Shown here: piece by piece, positions 1 to 8,899 of the stretch | Position numbering within the stretch: the stretch's first letter is position 1 | Layout: each line of letters opens with the position of its first letter | Source: Thioalkalivibrio paradoxus | Lineage (GTDB): Bacteria > Pseudomonadota > Gammaproteobacteria > Ectothiorhodospirales > Ectothiorhodospiraceae | DNA: 64,000 bases | Assembly (NCBI GenBank): GCA_011390565.1 | Contig: JAABSC010000001.1 | Location: 1 to 64,000, forward strand | Direction: 5' to 3' | Notes under the pieces: model-generated | Seen by the model: only the letters and a program-made list of their open reading frames with translations | Told to the model about the DNA's origin: nothing | Database searches by the model: none | Translations under genes and position numbers: made by a program

Positions 1-287
1 TCAAGACGCGACCTGCGCTCGCCATCCCACTCGACCGCAGCGCGCGACCGACCGTGATGCGGATCGACCAGTTGCCCCGCAACCGCGAATCCCGATTCAC
101 CATTTCGGGTCACCCGGGCGAGCCGATGGGTACGAAACGATCGGCCGCGCGCGAGAATATGGCAGGCTTCCAGTAGCGACGTTTTTCCGGACCCGTTCGC
201 GCCGACGAAAACGTTGAGGCCTTCGCCAAGCTCGAATCGATCCCCGTGCAGATTTCGCAGGTCCCGGCTCCAGAGATCAAGCAGCAT
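1..287 (-). CDS. recF: DNA replication/repair protein RecF, N-terminal part (cut by window start)
   Basis: RecF loads RecA at single-strand gaps with RecO and RecR and is an SMC-like ATPase of the cytoplasm. The 95 visible residues begin with the family's N-terminus (LRNL around residues 10-13) and carry a Walker A motif GANGSGKTS at about 29-37, followed by the conserved [10 protein letters not shown] stretch. The ATG at 287 has a GGAAGG-type ribosome site about 10 bases upstream; an in-frame GTG lies 12 codons further up and is less likely. It follows dnaN in the same direction, as in the usual dnaA-dnaN-recF order. The rest of the gene, including the signature and Walker B motifs, lies outside the window. 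Confidence 0.93.
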   Translation of the reverse strand, partial: MLLDLWSRDLRNLHGDRFELGEGLNVFVGANGSGKTSLLEACHILARGRSFRTHRLARVTRNGESGFAVAGQLVDPHHGRSRAAVEWDGERRSRL

Positions 288-370
288 GTGCTCGACGCCT
301 TCCCGGACCCCATGGGTTCCCACCAAGTGCCGTGCCTTGTGTCGTCACCCCGAGCACTGGCAACAGCGAG

Positions 371-447
371 CCACGGAGTAGCACGGAAGGACACGGAAGG
401 ACATTGACAAAAATTCTGTTTCCGTGTGTCTCAGTGTTCTTCCGTGG
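371..447. repeat. Dispersed palindromic repeat (CCACGGAAGGACACGGAA type), copy 1
   Basis: The left arm begins CCACGGAGTAGCACGGAAGG and the right arm ends TTCTTCCGTGG, so the two arms form an imperfect long hairpin. It lies in the 287-base gap between the end of dnaN and the start of recF, where no gene is visible. Related copies lie at 39204-39282 and 63077-63143. It could act as a transcript terminator or stabiliser; no T-run follows the stem. Confidence 0.65.
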
Positions 448-574
448 CTGACTTTCCCTTTGACCCAATCCAACCTTCCCATCGCCGTCGGCCCGCCGAC
501 TCGTAGGCCTTGAGCTGGCCCGCTCATGATTCGGTGGGTTCCCATTGTTTCCCGAGCGGACGCCGATGGAAATC

Positions 575-1678
575 CTACAGCCGCATCGGCATTACAACGT
601 AACGGGCCTGGTCGGCCGGATCCGCCTGAATCAACGCCGAAGAATTCCCGTCTCGAAGGGCCATGCGGATACGATCGGCTCCGATCGCATTCAGGACATC
701 GACCAGGTAGTTCAGATTGAATCCGATTTCCACGTCGTCGCCCTCGTACTCCGCGGAAAGCGACTCTTCCGCTTCTTCACGCTCGGCGTTGTGCGTCACC
801 AGTCGACAGCCGTCCTTCCCGACCATGAGGCGCACCCCGCGGTACTTGTCGCTGGCGACGATCGCGACCCGCGCCAGCGCCTGGCGGAGATCTTCCCGCT
901 CGACCGTCAGGCTGCCTGGAAGGTCCTTCGGGATTACGCGCTCGTAGTCCGGAAACCGGCCGTCGATCACCTTGCTGGTCAGACGCGCATTCCCGAAATC
1001 GAACGCCACCTGCCCCGGAGCAAACCCGACCCGAACCGGCGTCTCGTCGTCGAGCAGATTCCGTCGCAGTTCCTGGACGGTCTTGCGCGGGACGATGCAT
1101 TCCTGATCCGCACCAATCGTCGTTTCCAGGGTCGCCTCGTTCATCGCCAGACGATGACCGTCCGTGGCTACTGCCCGGAGCAATGAACCCTGCGCAACGA
1201 GCAGCAGGCCCTGCAGGTAGTACCGAACGTCCTGCTGGGCCATCGAAAACATCGTGGCTTCGATCAGTCGGCGCAGCAACCGCTGCGGGATCTCCAGCCA
1301 ATGTTCGATCTCCGCGGCTTCCCACTCCGGAAAGTCTTGACCGGGCAGCGTAGCCAGACTGAACCGCGACTTTCCGAACCCGACCGTCAACCGTTCACCT
1401 TCGACCCGGGCCTGAACGGTTGCGTCCGCTGGCGCGGCCTTCACGATATCGAGCAGCTTCCGCACCGACACCGTGGTATCGACGTTCTCAGCGATATTCC
1501 CATCCGCAGTGGAACGCCAGGCCAGCTCGAGGTCGGTGGTGTCCAGCTGGATGCCACCTCCGTCGGAAGCCCGTATACGGGCGTTCCCGAGAATCGGCAT
1601 GGTCAGTCGTTTCTCGGCGGCACCGACGATACGCTGCAGGCTTTCGGTCATGCTCTCTCGGCCGAAGGAAAGGTCCAT
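575..1678 (-). CDS. dnaN: DNA polymerase III subunit beta (sliding clamp)
   Basis: The clamp encircles DNA as a dimer and tethers the replicative polymerase and repair enzymes. The predicted 367 residues match the family's usual length of about 366. The N-terminus MDLSFGRESMTESLQRIVG and the end VVMPMRL are typical, as is the TMPILGNARI segment near residue 28. A longer reading frame starts 20 codons upstream, but the ATG at 1678 has an AGGAAA ribosome site and aligns with known starts. Three repeated clamp domains fill the sequence without a break. It lies between dnaA and recF in the same direction, and the probable origin lies just upstream. Confidence 0.97.
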   Translation of the reverse strand: MDLSFGRESMTESLQRIVGAAEKRLTMPILGNARIRASDGGGIQLDTTDLELAWRSTADGNIAENVDTTVSVRKLLDIVKAAPADATVQARVEGERLTVGFGKSRFSLATLPGQDFPEWEAAEIEHWLEIPQRLLRRLIEATMFSMAQQDVRYYLQGLLLVAQGSLLRAVATDGHRLAMNEATLETTIGADQECIVPRKTVQELRRNLLDDETPVRVGFAPGQVAFDFGNARLTSKVIDGRFPDYERVIPKDLPGSLTVEREDLRQALARVAIVASDKYRGVRLMVGKDGCRLVTHNAEREEAEESLSAEYEGDDVEIGFNLNYLVDVLNAIGADRIRMALRDGNSSALIQADPADQARYVVMPMRL

Positions 1679-1734
1679 GTCGCGTTTTCCTATGATCTTT
1701 AAAGAATATGAAACTCGTAGTAATAAGGGGCGGG

Positions 1735-1920
1735 CCAAAAACGGGACTGAATATATTTTTTGTTATAAAAACAGTACCTTGTCGTCTAAAAACCGCTCAA
1801 AAGCCTTCGTCTAACCTGTTGCGATCCTGTGGATAAGATGGGCCCTGTTCTCCGGTTTCCGGAGATACCCGGAAGCTGCACAGGATTTCCACAGGTTAGC
1901 GCCCGTGTTTTTCCACCCGT
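1735..1920. other. oriC: Probable chromosomal origin of replication (oriC)
   Basis: The gap between dnaN and dnaA holds an A+T-rich stretch (about 1737-1772, containing AATATATTTTTTG and TTATAAAAA), which could be the unwinding element. A cluster of DnaA-box-like sites follows: a perfect TTATCCACA on the minus strand at 1828-1836, ATTTCCACA at 1885-1893 and TTTTCCACC at about 1910-1918. A 9-base inverted repeat, CTAACCTGT at 1811-1819 and ACAGGTTAG at 1891-1899, frames the boxes. The rpmH-dnaA gap has no comparable cluster. Sequence and context support the call; no replication data are available. Confidence 0.65.
1828..1836 (-). promoter_or_regulatory. Consensus DnaA box
   Basis: This is an exact TTATCCACA on the minus strand, the strongest DnaA box in the dnaA-dnaN gap. 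It could serve both origin firing and control of dnaN. Confidence 0.8.
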
Positions 1921-3252
1921 TCAACTGCTCAGTGTCCGCAAGAGATTCTTGTAGTCGTTATCGAAATTCGAGTCGCTTTCCCGGAGTTCGGCCACCTTGC
2001 GGCAGGCGTGAATAACCGTCGTGTGATCGCGGCCCCCGAACGCCTGCCCGATTTCCGGGAGGCTGTGCTGGGTCAGTTCCTTGGCCAGCGCCATCGCCAT
2101 CTGTCGTGGGCGGGTGATCGAGCGGCTGCGGCGAGCGGACAACAGGTCGCTGACCTTGACGCGGAAATACTCCGCAACCGTCTTCTGGATGTTCTCCAGT
2201 GTAATCAGCTTGCTCTGCACGGCAAGCAGGTCCCGCAGCGCTTCCTTGGCGAAATCCACCGTGATCGCCTTGCCGGTGAAGTGTGCGTTGGCGATCACCC
2301 GCCGGAGCGATCCTTCCAGCTCGCGAACGTTGGACCGTATCCGCTTGGCCATGAAGAACGCGACTTCATTGGGTAGTTCGACGCCGGCCTGTTCCGCCTT
2401 GCGCTGCAGGATCGCGACGCGGGTCTCGAGCTCGGGCGGCTCGATGGCGATCGTAAGTCCCCAGCCAAACCGCGAACGCAGGCGCTCCTCAAGGCCTTCG
2501 ACTTCCTTCGGGTAGCGATCCGAGGTCAGGATGATCTGTTGCTGACCTTCGAGCAAAGCATTGAATGTATGGAAAAATTCCTCTTGGGAGCGTTCCTTGC
2601 CAGCGAAGAACTGAATGTCGTCGATCAGCAGTGCGTCCGCGGTGCGGTAATGCTGCTTGAATTCGTCGATGGCGTTGTGCTGCAAGGCCTTGATCATGTC
2701 GGCGACGAAGCGCTCGGAGTGCAGGTAGATGATACGACCCCCGGGCAGCCGGTCGAGGATCCGGTGCCCGATCGCGTGCATCAGGTGGGTCTTCCCGAGG
2801 CCTACGCCCCCGTAAATGAACAGCGGGTTGTAGGCGACTCCCGGATTGGCCGCGACCTGCAGGCTTGCCGCACGCGCCAACTGGTTGGACTTTCCCTCGA
2901 CAAAGGTTTCGAAGGTAAACCCGGAATTCAGGTTGGATACCGGGCTGGCGGGTCGAACCGCCGGTGCCTTGCGGGACGCTTCCGGTATCTTGCCGGCATC
3001 CGGACCCCCTATACCCAGGGCCACCTGCCAGGCCTGGTGCCCCCGGCCCAATTCATCCACCGTGCCCTTGATGGCCGGCAGGAAATGATCCCGAACGTGT
3101 TCCAGGACGAACTGGTTCGGCGCGAGCAGCCGCAACTGCCCGTCCGGCTCTTCACGGGCGTGCAACGGCCGCAGCCAGGTGTTCAGCTGCTGCTCGGAAA
3201 GCTTTCCCTGCAAACGATCCAGGCAGGCTGACCACAGGGTATCGGTTGGCAC
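1921..3252 (-). CDS. dnaA: Chromosomal replication initiator protein DnaA
   Basis: DnaA binds DnaA boxes at oriC, forms an ATP-dependent filament and melts the origin. Domain I is recognisable at residues 1-80 ([21 protein letters not shown]). It is followed by a linker and an AAA+ core with Walker [10 protein letters not shown] at 148-156 and Walker B LLIDDIQF at about 208-215. Domain IV is a helix-turn-helix with the signature [13 protein letters not shown] near the C-terminus. The start chosen is the GTG at 3252, because it aligns with the family N-terminus and has CGGAG seven bases upstream; the open frame runs 44 codons further up. That gives 443 residues, a normal length. It is divergent from rpmH. 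Confidence 0.96.
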   Translation of the reverse strand: MPTDTLWSACLDRLQGKLSEQQLNTWLRPLHAREEPDGQLRLLAPNQFVLEHVRDHFLPAIKGTVDELGRGHQAWQVALGIGGPDAGKIPEASRKAPAVRPASPVSNLNSGFTFETFVEGKSNQLARAASLQVAANPGVAYNPLFIYGGVGLGKTHLMHAIGHRILDRLPGGRIIYLHSERFVADMIKALQHNAIDEFKQHYRTADALLIDDIQFFAGKERSQEEFFHTFNALLEGQQQIILTSDRYPKEVEGLEERLRSRFGWGLTIAIEPPELETRVAILQRKAEQAGVELPNEVAFFMAKRIRSNVRELEGSLRRVIANAHFTGKAITVDFAKEALRDLLAVQSKLITLENIQKTVAEYFRVKVSDLLSARRSRSITRPRQMAMALAKELTQHSLPEIGQAFGGRDHTTVIHACRKVAELRESDSNFDNDYKNLLRTLSS

Positions 3253-3351
3253 CCATGCACTCCGACGGGAAGGGCTACGATCCCTGAGTCTACGCGTATC
3301 CGGCCCCGGCATGCCACCGCCGGGAGCAGGGGTAACCGGCGACCAAAAGGA

Positions 3352-3380
3352 TTGACTTTGAGGCCCCACACAGGTAGCTT
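3352..3380 (+). promoter_or_regulatory. Putative sigma70 promoter of rpmH-rnpA
   Basis: TTGACT at 3352-3357 is followed after 17 bases by TAGCTT at 3375-3380, about 40 bases before the rpmH start. It lies in the divergent dnaA/rpmH gap. Confidence 0.5.
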
Positions 3381-3419
3381 TCACCGCCCTTTAACCTTTT
3401 GTTTTCCGGATATCTCGCC

Positions 3420-3554
3420 ATGAAGCGGACCTTCCAGCCCAGTCGTATCCATCGAGCCCGCACGCACGGCTTCCGTGCGCGGATGGCCACCCGCGCCGGT
3501 CGCAAGGTCCTGAGCGCCCGTCGCGCCAAGGGCCGCAAGCGTCTCTGCCCGTAA
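3420..3554 (+). CDS. rpmH: 50S ribosomal protein L34
   Basis: L34 is a small basic protein of the large ribosomal subunit. The 44-residue product starts [20 protein letters not shown] and ends in the lysine/arginine-rich tail GRKRLCP, which matches the family in length and sequence. It is divergent from dnaA and leads the run into rnpA, the standard arrangement next to the origin in gammaproteobacteria. Confidence 0.97.
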   Translation: MKRTFQPSRIHRARTHGFRARMATRAGRKVLSARRAKGRKRLCP

Positions 3555-3591
3555 ACGCCCGGTTCGGCGCGAAACGCCCGAGGCCGGTGCA

Positions 3592-3969
3592 GTGGACGGG
3601 TCGGTCGCCTCTGCGCAACCGATCCCGGGGTACCCGTTTCCCCGCAGCCTGAGATTGCTCGCCGGGAAAGACTTCCAGCACGTCTTCGCGCGCGCCAGAC
3701 GCATCCCCGGCAACCGGCTGATGGTGCTCTACCGATCACAGGAGCCCCCTGCGGCATATCCGCGTATCGGGCTCGCGGTCAGTCGCAAGCACGCCAGGCG
3801 CGCGGTCGACCGCAATCGCGTGAAGCGCGCCGCCCGCGAAGCGTTTCGGCTCCGCCGCGCCAGTCTGCCACCGGTGGATATCATCGTACTGTCGCGCGCC
3901 GGTGTGGCCGAACTCGACGCCCGGCAGGTTCGCGACGAACTGGACCGGTTGCTGGAGAAGGTGAAATGA
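3592..3969 (+). CDS. rnpA: Ribonuclease P protein component
   Basis: RnpA is the protein subunit of RNase P and helps the catalytic RNA to trim the 5' leader of pre-tRNA. The product has 125 residues. The RNA-binding signature [16 protein letters not shown] is at about 71-86, preceded by the usual [17 protein letters not shown] at about 16-32. The start is a GTG, because no ATG lies before the conserved FPRSLRL segment. The stop codon overlaps the yidD start (ATGA), so the two are probably translationally coupled. Confidence 0.94.
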   Translation: MDGSVASAQPIPGYPFPRSLRLLAGKDFQHVFARARRIPGNRLMVLYRSQEPPAAYPRIGLAVSRKHARRAVDRNRVKRAAREAFRLRRASLPPVDIIVLSRAGVAELDARQVRDELDRLLEKVK

Positions 3970-4208
3970 TGCGCCGCGTGGTTCTGTTGCCGATCCGTTT
4001 CTATCAATACGCGATCTCGCCGTTCATGGCCCCGCATTGCCGGTATCATCCGACCTGTTCGGAATACACCGCCGAGGCCGTCACCCGCCACGGTGCGCTG
4101 CGCGGCCTCTGGATGGGTGTGCGCCGCGTGTCCCGCTGTCATCCCTGGGCCGAGGGCGGTTACGATCCGGTGCCTGAACAGCCCCAGACTCACGATTCCA
4201 GGAAGTAG
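3966..4208 (+). CDS. yidD: Membrane protein insertion efficiency factor YidD
   Basis: YidD is a small inner-membrane-associated protein that assists YidC-dependent insertion. The 80 residues contain the conserved [19 protein letters not shown] segment, the [11 protein letters not shown] motif and [14 protein letters not shown]. The family's cysteines are present. The gene overlaps rnpA by four bases and lies just before yidC, the usual rpmH-rnpA-yidD-yidC operon. Confidence 0.95.
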   Translation: MMRRVVLLPIRFYQYAISPFMAPHCRYHPTCSEYTAEAVTRHGALRGLWMGVRRVSRCHPWAEGGYDPVPEQPQTHDSRK

Positions 4209-4216
4209 GCTTGCTC

Positions 4217-5908
4217 ATGGAAAATCTGCGCCCGATCCTCTGGCTGTCGCTGGCTTTCGTACTTTTCCTGATGTGGCAGGCCTGGAATCAGGATTATGGC
4301 GTTCAGCCGCAGCCCACCGCGCCCCAGACGACCGACACCGTTGTCCAGGATCCGGACGTCGTTCCCGAGGATGTGCCGGAAGCCGTCGCTGGCGAGATCG
4401 ACAGTGCCGCGCCCGCGGCACAGCCCGAGGCGATCGCCGCTGCCGATACCCGGAACCGACAGATCAACGTACGCACCGACCTCCTCGACATGGTCATCGA
4501 CACCCGCGGCGGAACGATCGTGCAGGCGGATCTGCTCGGTTTTCCGGTAGACCTCAGTGAACCGCCGGTCCCGGTACGCCTTTTCGACGAACGCCTTCGC
4601 GGCTATGTGGCGCAGAGCGGTCTGACCCACGACCGTCTTCCGGGCATCGAGACCACGGGCCGGGCACCCTCGCACCATTCGGTCTTCAGCACCGACGCCG
4701 ACCGCTTCGAACTCGCTCCCGGGCAGGGTAGCCTGCGCGTGCCCATGACCTGGACCTCGGAGGACGGGCAGGTCGAGGTGACCAAGACCTTCGTGTTTAC
4801 CCGCGGCTCGCATCTGGTCGAAGTCGAACACGAGGTGCGCAACCTGTCGGATGAGCCGTGGATCGGTCGGCAGTACCGTCAGCTGCGCCACGGGCCCACC
4901 CCGAGCCGCGAGTCTTTCTTCCTGTACACCTTCACCGGTGCCGCCTATTTCGACGGCAAGTACAACAAGGAGGATTTCGAGTCCCTGCGCCAGTCACCGG
5001 TGGAAAAGCGCATCGAGGGCGGGTGGATCTCGATCATTCAGCACTATTTCATGTCGGCCTGGATTCCGGGCGCGGACGAGGTCAGTGCGATGTACGCCCG
5101 CGCGGTCCAGGCGGGAACCGGCCTCGAGTACCTGATCGGGCTTCATTCCGAGCCGGTGACCGTGGCTCCGGGCGAGACCGCAACGTTCAGCACGCGGCTT
5201 TGGGCCGGTCCCAAAAGCCAGATGGAACTCCGCGAGATCGCCGAGGGCCTCGAACTGACCGTCGACTATGGCATCTTCACCTTCCTGTCCAAACCGTTGT
5301 TCTGGCTGTTGCGGGTGATCAATGACTTCGTGGGCAACTGGGGCTGGTCCATCATCATCCTGACCATCCTGATCAAGCTGGCGTTTTTCCAGCTGTCCGC
5401 AACCAGCTACCGATCGATGGCGAAGATGCGCGCGGTGGCGCCGAAGCTGCAGGCGATGAAGGAGCGCTACAAGGACGACAAGCAGCGGATGAACACCGCG
5501 CTGATGGAGCTGTACAAGAAGGAGAAGATCAATCCGCTGGGCGGCTGTCTGCCGATCCTGGTGCAGATCCCCGTGTTCATCGCGCTGTACTGGGTGTTGC
5601 TGGAAAGCGTGGAGATGCGGCAGGCGCCATGGATTCTCTGGATCCAGGATCTGTCCACCCGCGACCCGTATTTCATCCTGCCCATCCTGATGGGCGTCAC
5701 GATGTTCATCCAGTACAAGCTGAATCCGCCACCGATGGATCCGATCCAGCAGAAGATCTTCATGGCGCTGCCGTTCGTGTTCACGGTGTTCTTCGCCTTC
5801 TTCCCGGCGGGTCTGGTGCTGTACTGGTTCACCAACAACCTGTTCTCCATCGGCCAGCAGTACGTGATCACGCGCAAGATCGACGCCGCGGCGACCAAGA
5901 AGGACTGA
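4217..5908 (+). CDS. yidC: Membrane protein insertase YidC
   Basis: YidC inserts proteins into the inner membrane, alone or with SecYEG. The product is 563 residues if it starts at ATG 4217; a TTG two codons upstream is also possible. An N-terminal membrane anchor (about residues 5-22) precedes a large periplasmic domain. The conserved C-terminal insertase core follows, with several membrane segments and the cytoplasmic loop containing AVAPKLQAMKERYKDD and INPLGGCLPILVQIP. The length fits the gammaproteobacterial form. It sits between yidD and mnmE, with four bases before the next start. Confidence 0.97.
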   Translation: MENLRPILWLSLAFVLFLMWQAWNQDYGVQPQPTAPQTTDTVVQDPDVVPEDVPEAVAGEIDSAAPAAQPEAIAAADTRNRQINVRTDLLDMVIDTRGGTIVQADLLGFPVDLSEPPVPVRLFDERLRGYVAQSGLTHDRLPGIETTGRAPSHHSVFSTDADRFELAPGQGSLRVPMTWTSEDGQVEVTKTFVFTRGSHLVEVEHEVRNLSDEPWIGRQYRQLRHGPTPSRESFFLYTFTGAAYFDGKYNKEDFESLRQSPVEKRIEGGWISIIQHYFMSAWIPGADEVSAMYARAVQAGTGLEYLIGLHSEPVTVAPGETATFSTRLWAGPKSQMELREIAEGLELTVDYGIFTFLSKPLFWLLRVINDFVGNWGWSIIILTILIKLAFFQLSATSYRSMAKMRAVAPKLQAMKERYKDDKQRMNTALMELYKKEKINPLGGCLPILVQIPVFIALYWVLLESVEMRQAPWILWIQDLSTRDPYFILPILMGVTMFIQYKLNPPPMDPIQQKIFMALPFVFTVFFAFFPAGLVLYWFTNNLFSIGQQYVITRKIDAAATKKD

Positions 5909-5912
5909 TCCC

Positions 5913-7220
5913 TTGGCCGGCGACGCGGACACCATCGTCGCCGTCGCCACCCCGCCGGGTGTTGGCGGCATCGGGGTGCTCCGCCTGTCGGGGTCGCGGG
6001 CCTTCGAATTGGCCGGGCGCATCGCCGGACCCCTGCCGCCTTCGCGCCGCGCCGGACATCGCCCTTTTCGGGACAGCGAAGGCCTGCTGGTCGATGACGG
6101 GCTCGTGCTCGCCTTCTCCGGCCCCGCCTCCTACACCGGGGAGGATGTGGTCGAGCTGCAGGGTCACGGCAGTCCGGTCCTGCTGCAACGTCTCCAGGAG
6201 GCGGCGGTCCGGCTCGGCGCACGCCTGGCCCGCCCCGGCGAATTCACCGAGCGCGCGTTCCTGAACGGGCGCATGGATCTGGCCCAGGCCGAGGCTGTCG
6301 CGGATCTGATCCACGCTCAGACCGCGACGGCGGCACGGTTGGCGCGCAACAGCCTTGACGGGGCGCTGGCCGAAACGGTTGAACCGATCGCCGGGGAGAT
6401 CCGCGATCTACGGGTGTTGATCGAAGCGGAGATCGATTTCGGAGAAACCGACCTCGAATCGGCCGTCGCCCCGGAGGTCGCGCGCCGCGCCGGCGAACTC
6501 GCCCGGTCGGTGGACGCGCTCGTGGCGCGAATGCGGCCGGCGCGCATCTTCACCACCGGCATGCGGCTGGCGCTGGTCGGCGCGCCCAACGTCGGCAAGT
6601 CCAGTCTGATGAACCGCCTGGCGGATGCGGAGGTGGCGATCGTCACCGAGGTGGCCGGCACGACCCGCGACGTCCTGCGCGCGCCCATCGCCATCGAGGG
6701 CATCCCGGTGGAACTCATCGATACCGCCGGGCTCCGCGACAGCGACGATGCCGTGGAACGCATCGGCATCGAGCGCGCCCGAAGCGCCGCGGCCGCGGCC
6801 GACATGATTCTGGAGATCCGCGACCTTACGCGGCCCGAGGTGCGCGCGGACCTTCCCGATCTTCCCGGCATTCCGGTTCTGCGGATCTGGAACAAGGCGG
6901 ACCTCGTGCCGGGCGGCTCGCCGCATGCCCTGCGCGTCTCGGCCGTGACCGGCGAGGGCCTCGACGCCTTGCGTTCGGCCATCCGAGCGGAACTGGGGCT
7001 CGGCACCGGCAACGAGCAGCGTTTCAGCGTGCGCGCGCGCCACCTCGAGACCCTTTCGGAAGCGGCCGTCTTTCTGCATCGGATCGTGCCGGAAAGCCTT
7101 CCCGACATGATGGCCGAGGAATTGCGGTTGGCGGAGCGGGCGCTCGAGCAGTTGCTGGGTCGACGCGATCATGAAGCCCTGCTGGGTGCGATCTTCGCCG
7201 GTTTCTGTATCGGAAAATAG
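5913..7220 (+). CDS. mnmE: tRNA modification GTPase MnmE
   Basis: MnmE works with MnmG to place the cmnm5 group on wobble uridine 34 of certain tRNAs. The 435-residue product has the N-terminal tetrahydrofolate-binding domain (DTIVAVATPPGVGGIGVLRLSG), a G domain with P-loop GAPNVGKSS at 223-231, the G3 motif DTAGLR at 270-275 and NKAD. It ends with the catalytic FCIGK. The start is TTG, which lies directly after the yidC stop. In many genomes mnmG lies near, but here a nine-gene ATPase operon separates them. Confidence 0.96.
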   Translation: MAGDADTIVAVATPPGVGGIGVLRLSGSRAFELAGRIAGPLPPSRRAGHRPFRDSEGLLVDDGLVLAFSGPASYTGEDVVELQGHGSPVLLQRLQEAAVRLGARLARPGEFTERAFLNGRMDLAQAEAVADLIHAQTATAARLARNSLDGALAETVEPIAGEIRDLRVLIEAEIDFGETDLESAVAPEVARRAGELARSVDALVARMRPARIFTTGMRLALVGAPNVGKSSLMNRLADAEVAIVTEVAGTTRDVLRAPIAIEGIPVELIDTAGLRDSDDAVERIGIERARSAAAAADMILEIRDLTRPEVRADLPDLPGIPVLRIWNKADLVPGGSPHALRVSAVTGEGLDALRSAIRAELGLGTGNEQRFSVRARHLETLSEAAVFLHRIVPESLPDMMAEELRLAERALEQLLGRRDHEALLGAIFAGFCIGK

Positions 7221-7440
7221 GAACGGACCGATCATCGCCTGGCCGATCCCTGGCCGTGCGCGACCTGAATCGTTATTTACTAAAATTCTGGACGTCTAAT
7301 GGTCGACGGGAGTACCATTCGACCTGTTTCCGGGACCTGAAGAGGCACTGGCAGGGTTCGGAGAAGGGTGTCCGCCGACCGTGATCGGCGCCATGCCTGG
7401 ATCGCTTCCAGTGCCACAGCGCACCGCGCGAGGACGGGCT

Positions 7441-7758
7441 ATGGACGACACACTTCAGCGACTGCTCGATGCCGAAGTCCGGGCGGAGAATCTGGCACGG
7501 GAAGCCGAAGAGGCGCATCAGCGCACCGTGCAGGAGGCCACCGCCGAGGTTCACGATCTCGACGACAACTTCACCGCGCGCATCCCCGAAATCCAGAAAG
7601 CCTGGATCCAGAAGGCGGACGAACGCGCCGACAAGACCATTGCCGAGATCGAGCGCCGCTATGGCGAACGGCACGAACGCCTGCGCGACCTGGCCGAGGA
7701 GCGTGAGTCCGAAGCGCTGGACGCGGCCTTCCAGATGCTGATCGACACGCGCCTGTGA
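7441..7758 (+). CDS. A/V-type ATPase peripheral-stalk subunit, G/H-like
   Basis: This short, highly charged protein of 105 residues is almost entirely predicted coiled coil (MDDTLQRLLDAEVRAENLAREAEEA onward). That matches subunit G/H, which pairs with subunit E in the peripheral stalk. The assignment rests on composition and on its place as first gene of the A/V-ATPase operon. The frame is open 20 codons upstream, but the ATG at 7441 has GAGG seven bases ahead. The 220-base gap behind mnmE has an A+T-rich patch (7271-7300) with a TAAAAT element and the inverted pair AATGGT/ACCATT. It may hold the operon promoter, but no convincing -35 box was found. Confidence 0.7.
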   Translation: MDDTLQRLLDAEVRAENLAREAEEAHQRTVQEATAEVHDLDDNFTARIPEIQKAWIQKADERADKTIAEIERRYGERHERLRDLAEERESEALDAAFQMLIDTRL

Positions 7759-7800
7759 GGGCAATCGGTCCCGATTTCCGACAATGAGTTTCTGATCCCG

Positions 7801-8865
7801 ATGAGCGGCTCCGCAAACGACGCCTACCTGAACACCCGAGTGGCGGCCAAGGCCACGGAATTGTTCGGGCCCGGAGAACTCGCGCGGCACGCTCAGTTGA
7901 ATCTGCAGGAACTCGGCCAGAAATTCCATCTGGGCGCCATTCTGGAAGAGCCGGTCGGCGAGTACGCCAAGAGTCGGGCCGTGGAACAGGCGTTGATCCA
8001 GTTGCTGCTCTCCGAACTCCAGATCCTGATCCGCCCGATGAATGCGGAAGAACGGGCGCTGGTACTGGCCTGGGCGCGCAAGTACGCCCTGTTCAACCTG
8101 AAGACCCTGTTGCGCGGCAAGATCCGCAACCTGGACGCGCAGGAGATCCGTGAGAACCTCTACGACCTGCCGCGCGAAGTGCGCCTGTCCAACGAGGACC
8201 TGTTCCGCACCGAGAGCGCGGTCGAGCTGTTGCGCTGCCTGGAGTCCGGTCCGCTCAGCCTGCTTGCGCGCCAGGCTCGGGAGATCTACGAGAAACGTCA
8301 GGAGGCGTTTGCGCTCGAAGCCGCAATCGACCAGCGCTACTACGCCGAACTCGCGCGGCGAGTGAACCGGCTCGACGGTCATGCGGCGCACCGGCAGATG
8401 CGCAGGCTGGTCGGCAGCCTCGTCGATCGCGCCGACCTCCTCTGGCTCCTCCGCTTCCGTTTTGCCTACGAGCTGTCCGCTTCCGAGACGTTCTACCAGC
8501 TCGTCCCCTCGCCACACCTGATGCACCGGCAGCGGCTGCTCGACCTGGTGGCGCTGGATGATCAGGCGAAGGTGATTGCCGCGCTGCCGGATCCGCTGCG
8601 GGAACTGCTCACCGACGCCGGCAACCTGATGGAAACCCAGCGGCGGGTGGCGCAGTTCAGCAATGGCATTGCGACCGACGTGCTCCGCCATGGGAACTCG
8701 GGCGTGGCCCGGGCACTCGCCTACCTGATCCTGCGCGAGGAAAACCTGCGCGCGGTGTTCAGCCTGATCCAGGGGCGGTTGCTGAACCTGCCCGAACCCT
8801 ACGTCGAACTCGCTGTTGGCCTGCGCCCGGCGATCTGCGTCCATCGCTGGCAGGACGCGGCATGA
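7801..8865 (+). CDS. A/V-type ATPase subunit C (V0 subunit d / AC39 family)
   Basis: Subunit C connects the central rotor shaft to the membrane proteolipid ring. The 354-residue protein is helical and ends with the family's recognisable region ALAYLILREENLRAVFSLIQGRLL (near 300-323). It starts YLNTRVAAKATEL. The length matches the archaeal and bacterial C subunits. It lies between the stalk coiled-coil gene and subunit I. The family is clear from the C-terminal motif, though overall divergence is high. Confidence 0.8.
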   Translation: MSGSANDAYLNTRVAAKATELFGPGELARHAQLNLQELGQKFHLGAILEEPVGEYAKSRAVEQALIQLLLSELQILIRPMNAEERALVLAWARKYALFNLKTLLRGKIRNLDAQEIRENLYDLPREVRLSNEDLFRTESAVELLRCLESGPLSLLARQAREIYEKRQEAFALEAAIDQRYYAELARRVNRLDGHAAHRQMRRLVGSLVDRADLLWLLRFRFAYELSASETFYQLVPSPHLMHRQRLLDLVALDDQAKVIAALPDPLRELLTDAGNLMETQRRVAQFSNGIATDVLRHGNSGVARALAYLILREENLRAVFSLIQGRLLNLPEPYVELAVGLRPAICVHRWQDAA

Positions 8866-8899
8866 GCGCGCGGGTCCGAGAGCGTAGCGGGAGTCTCCG

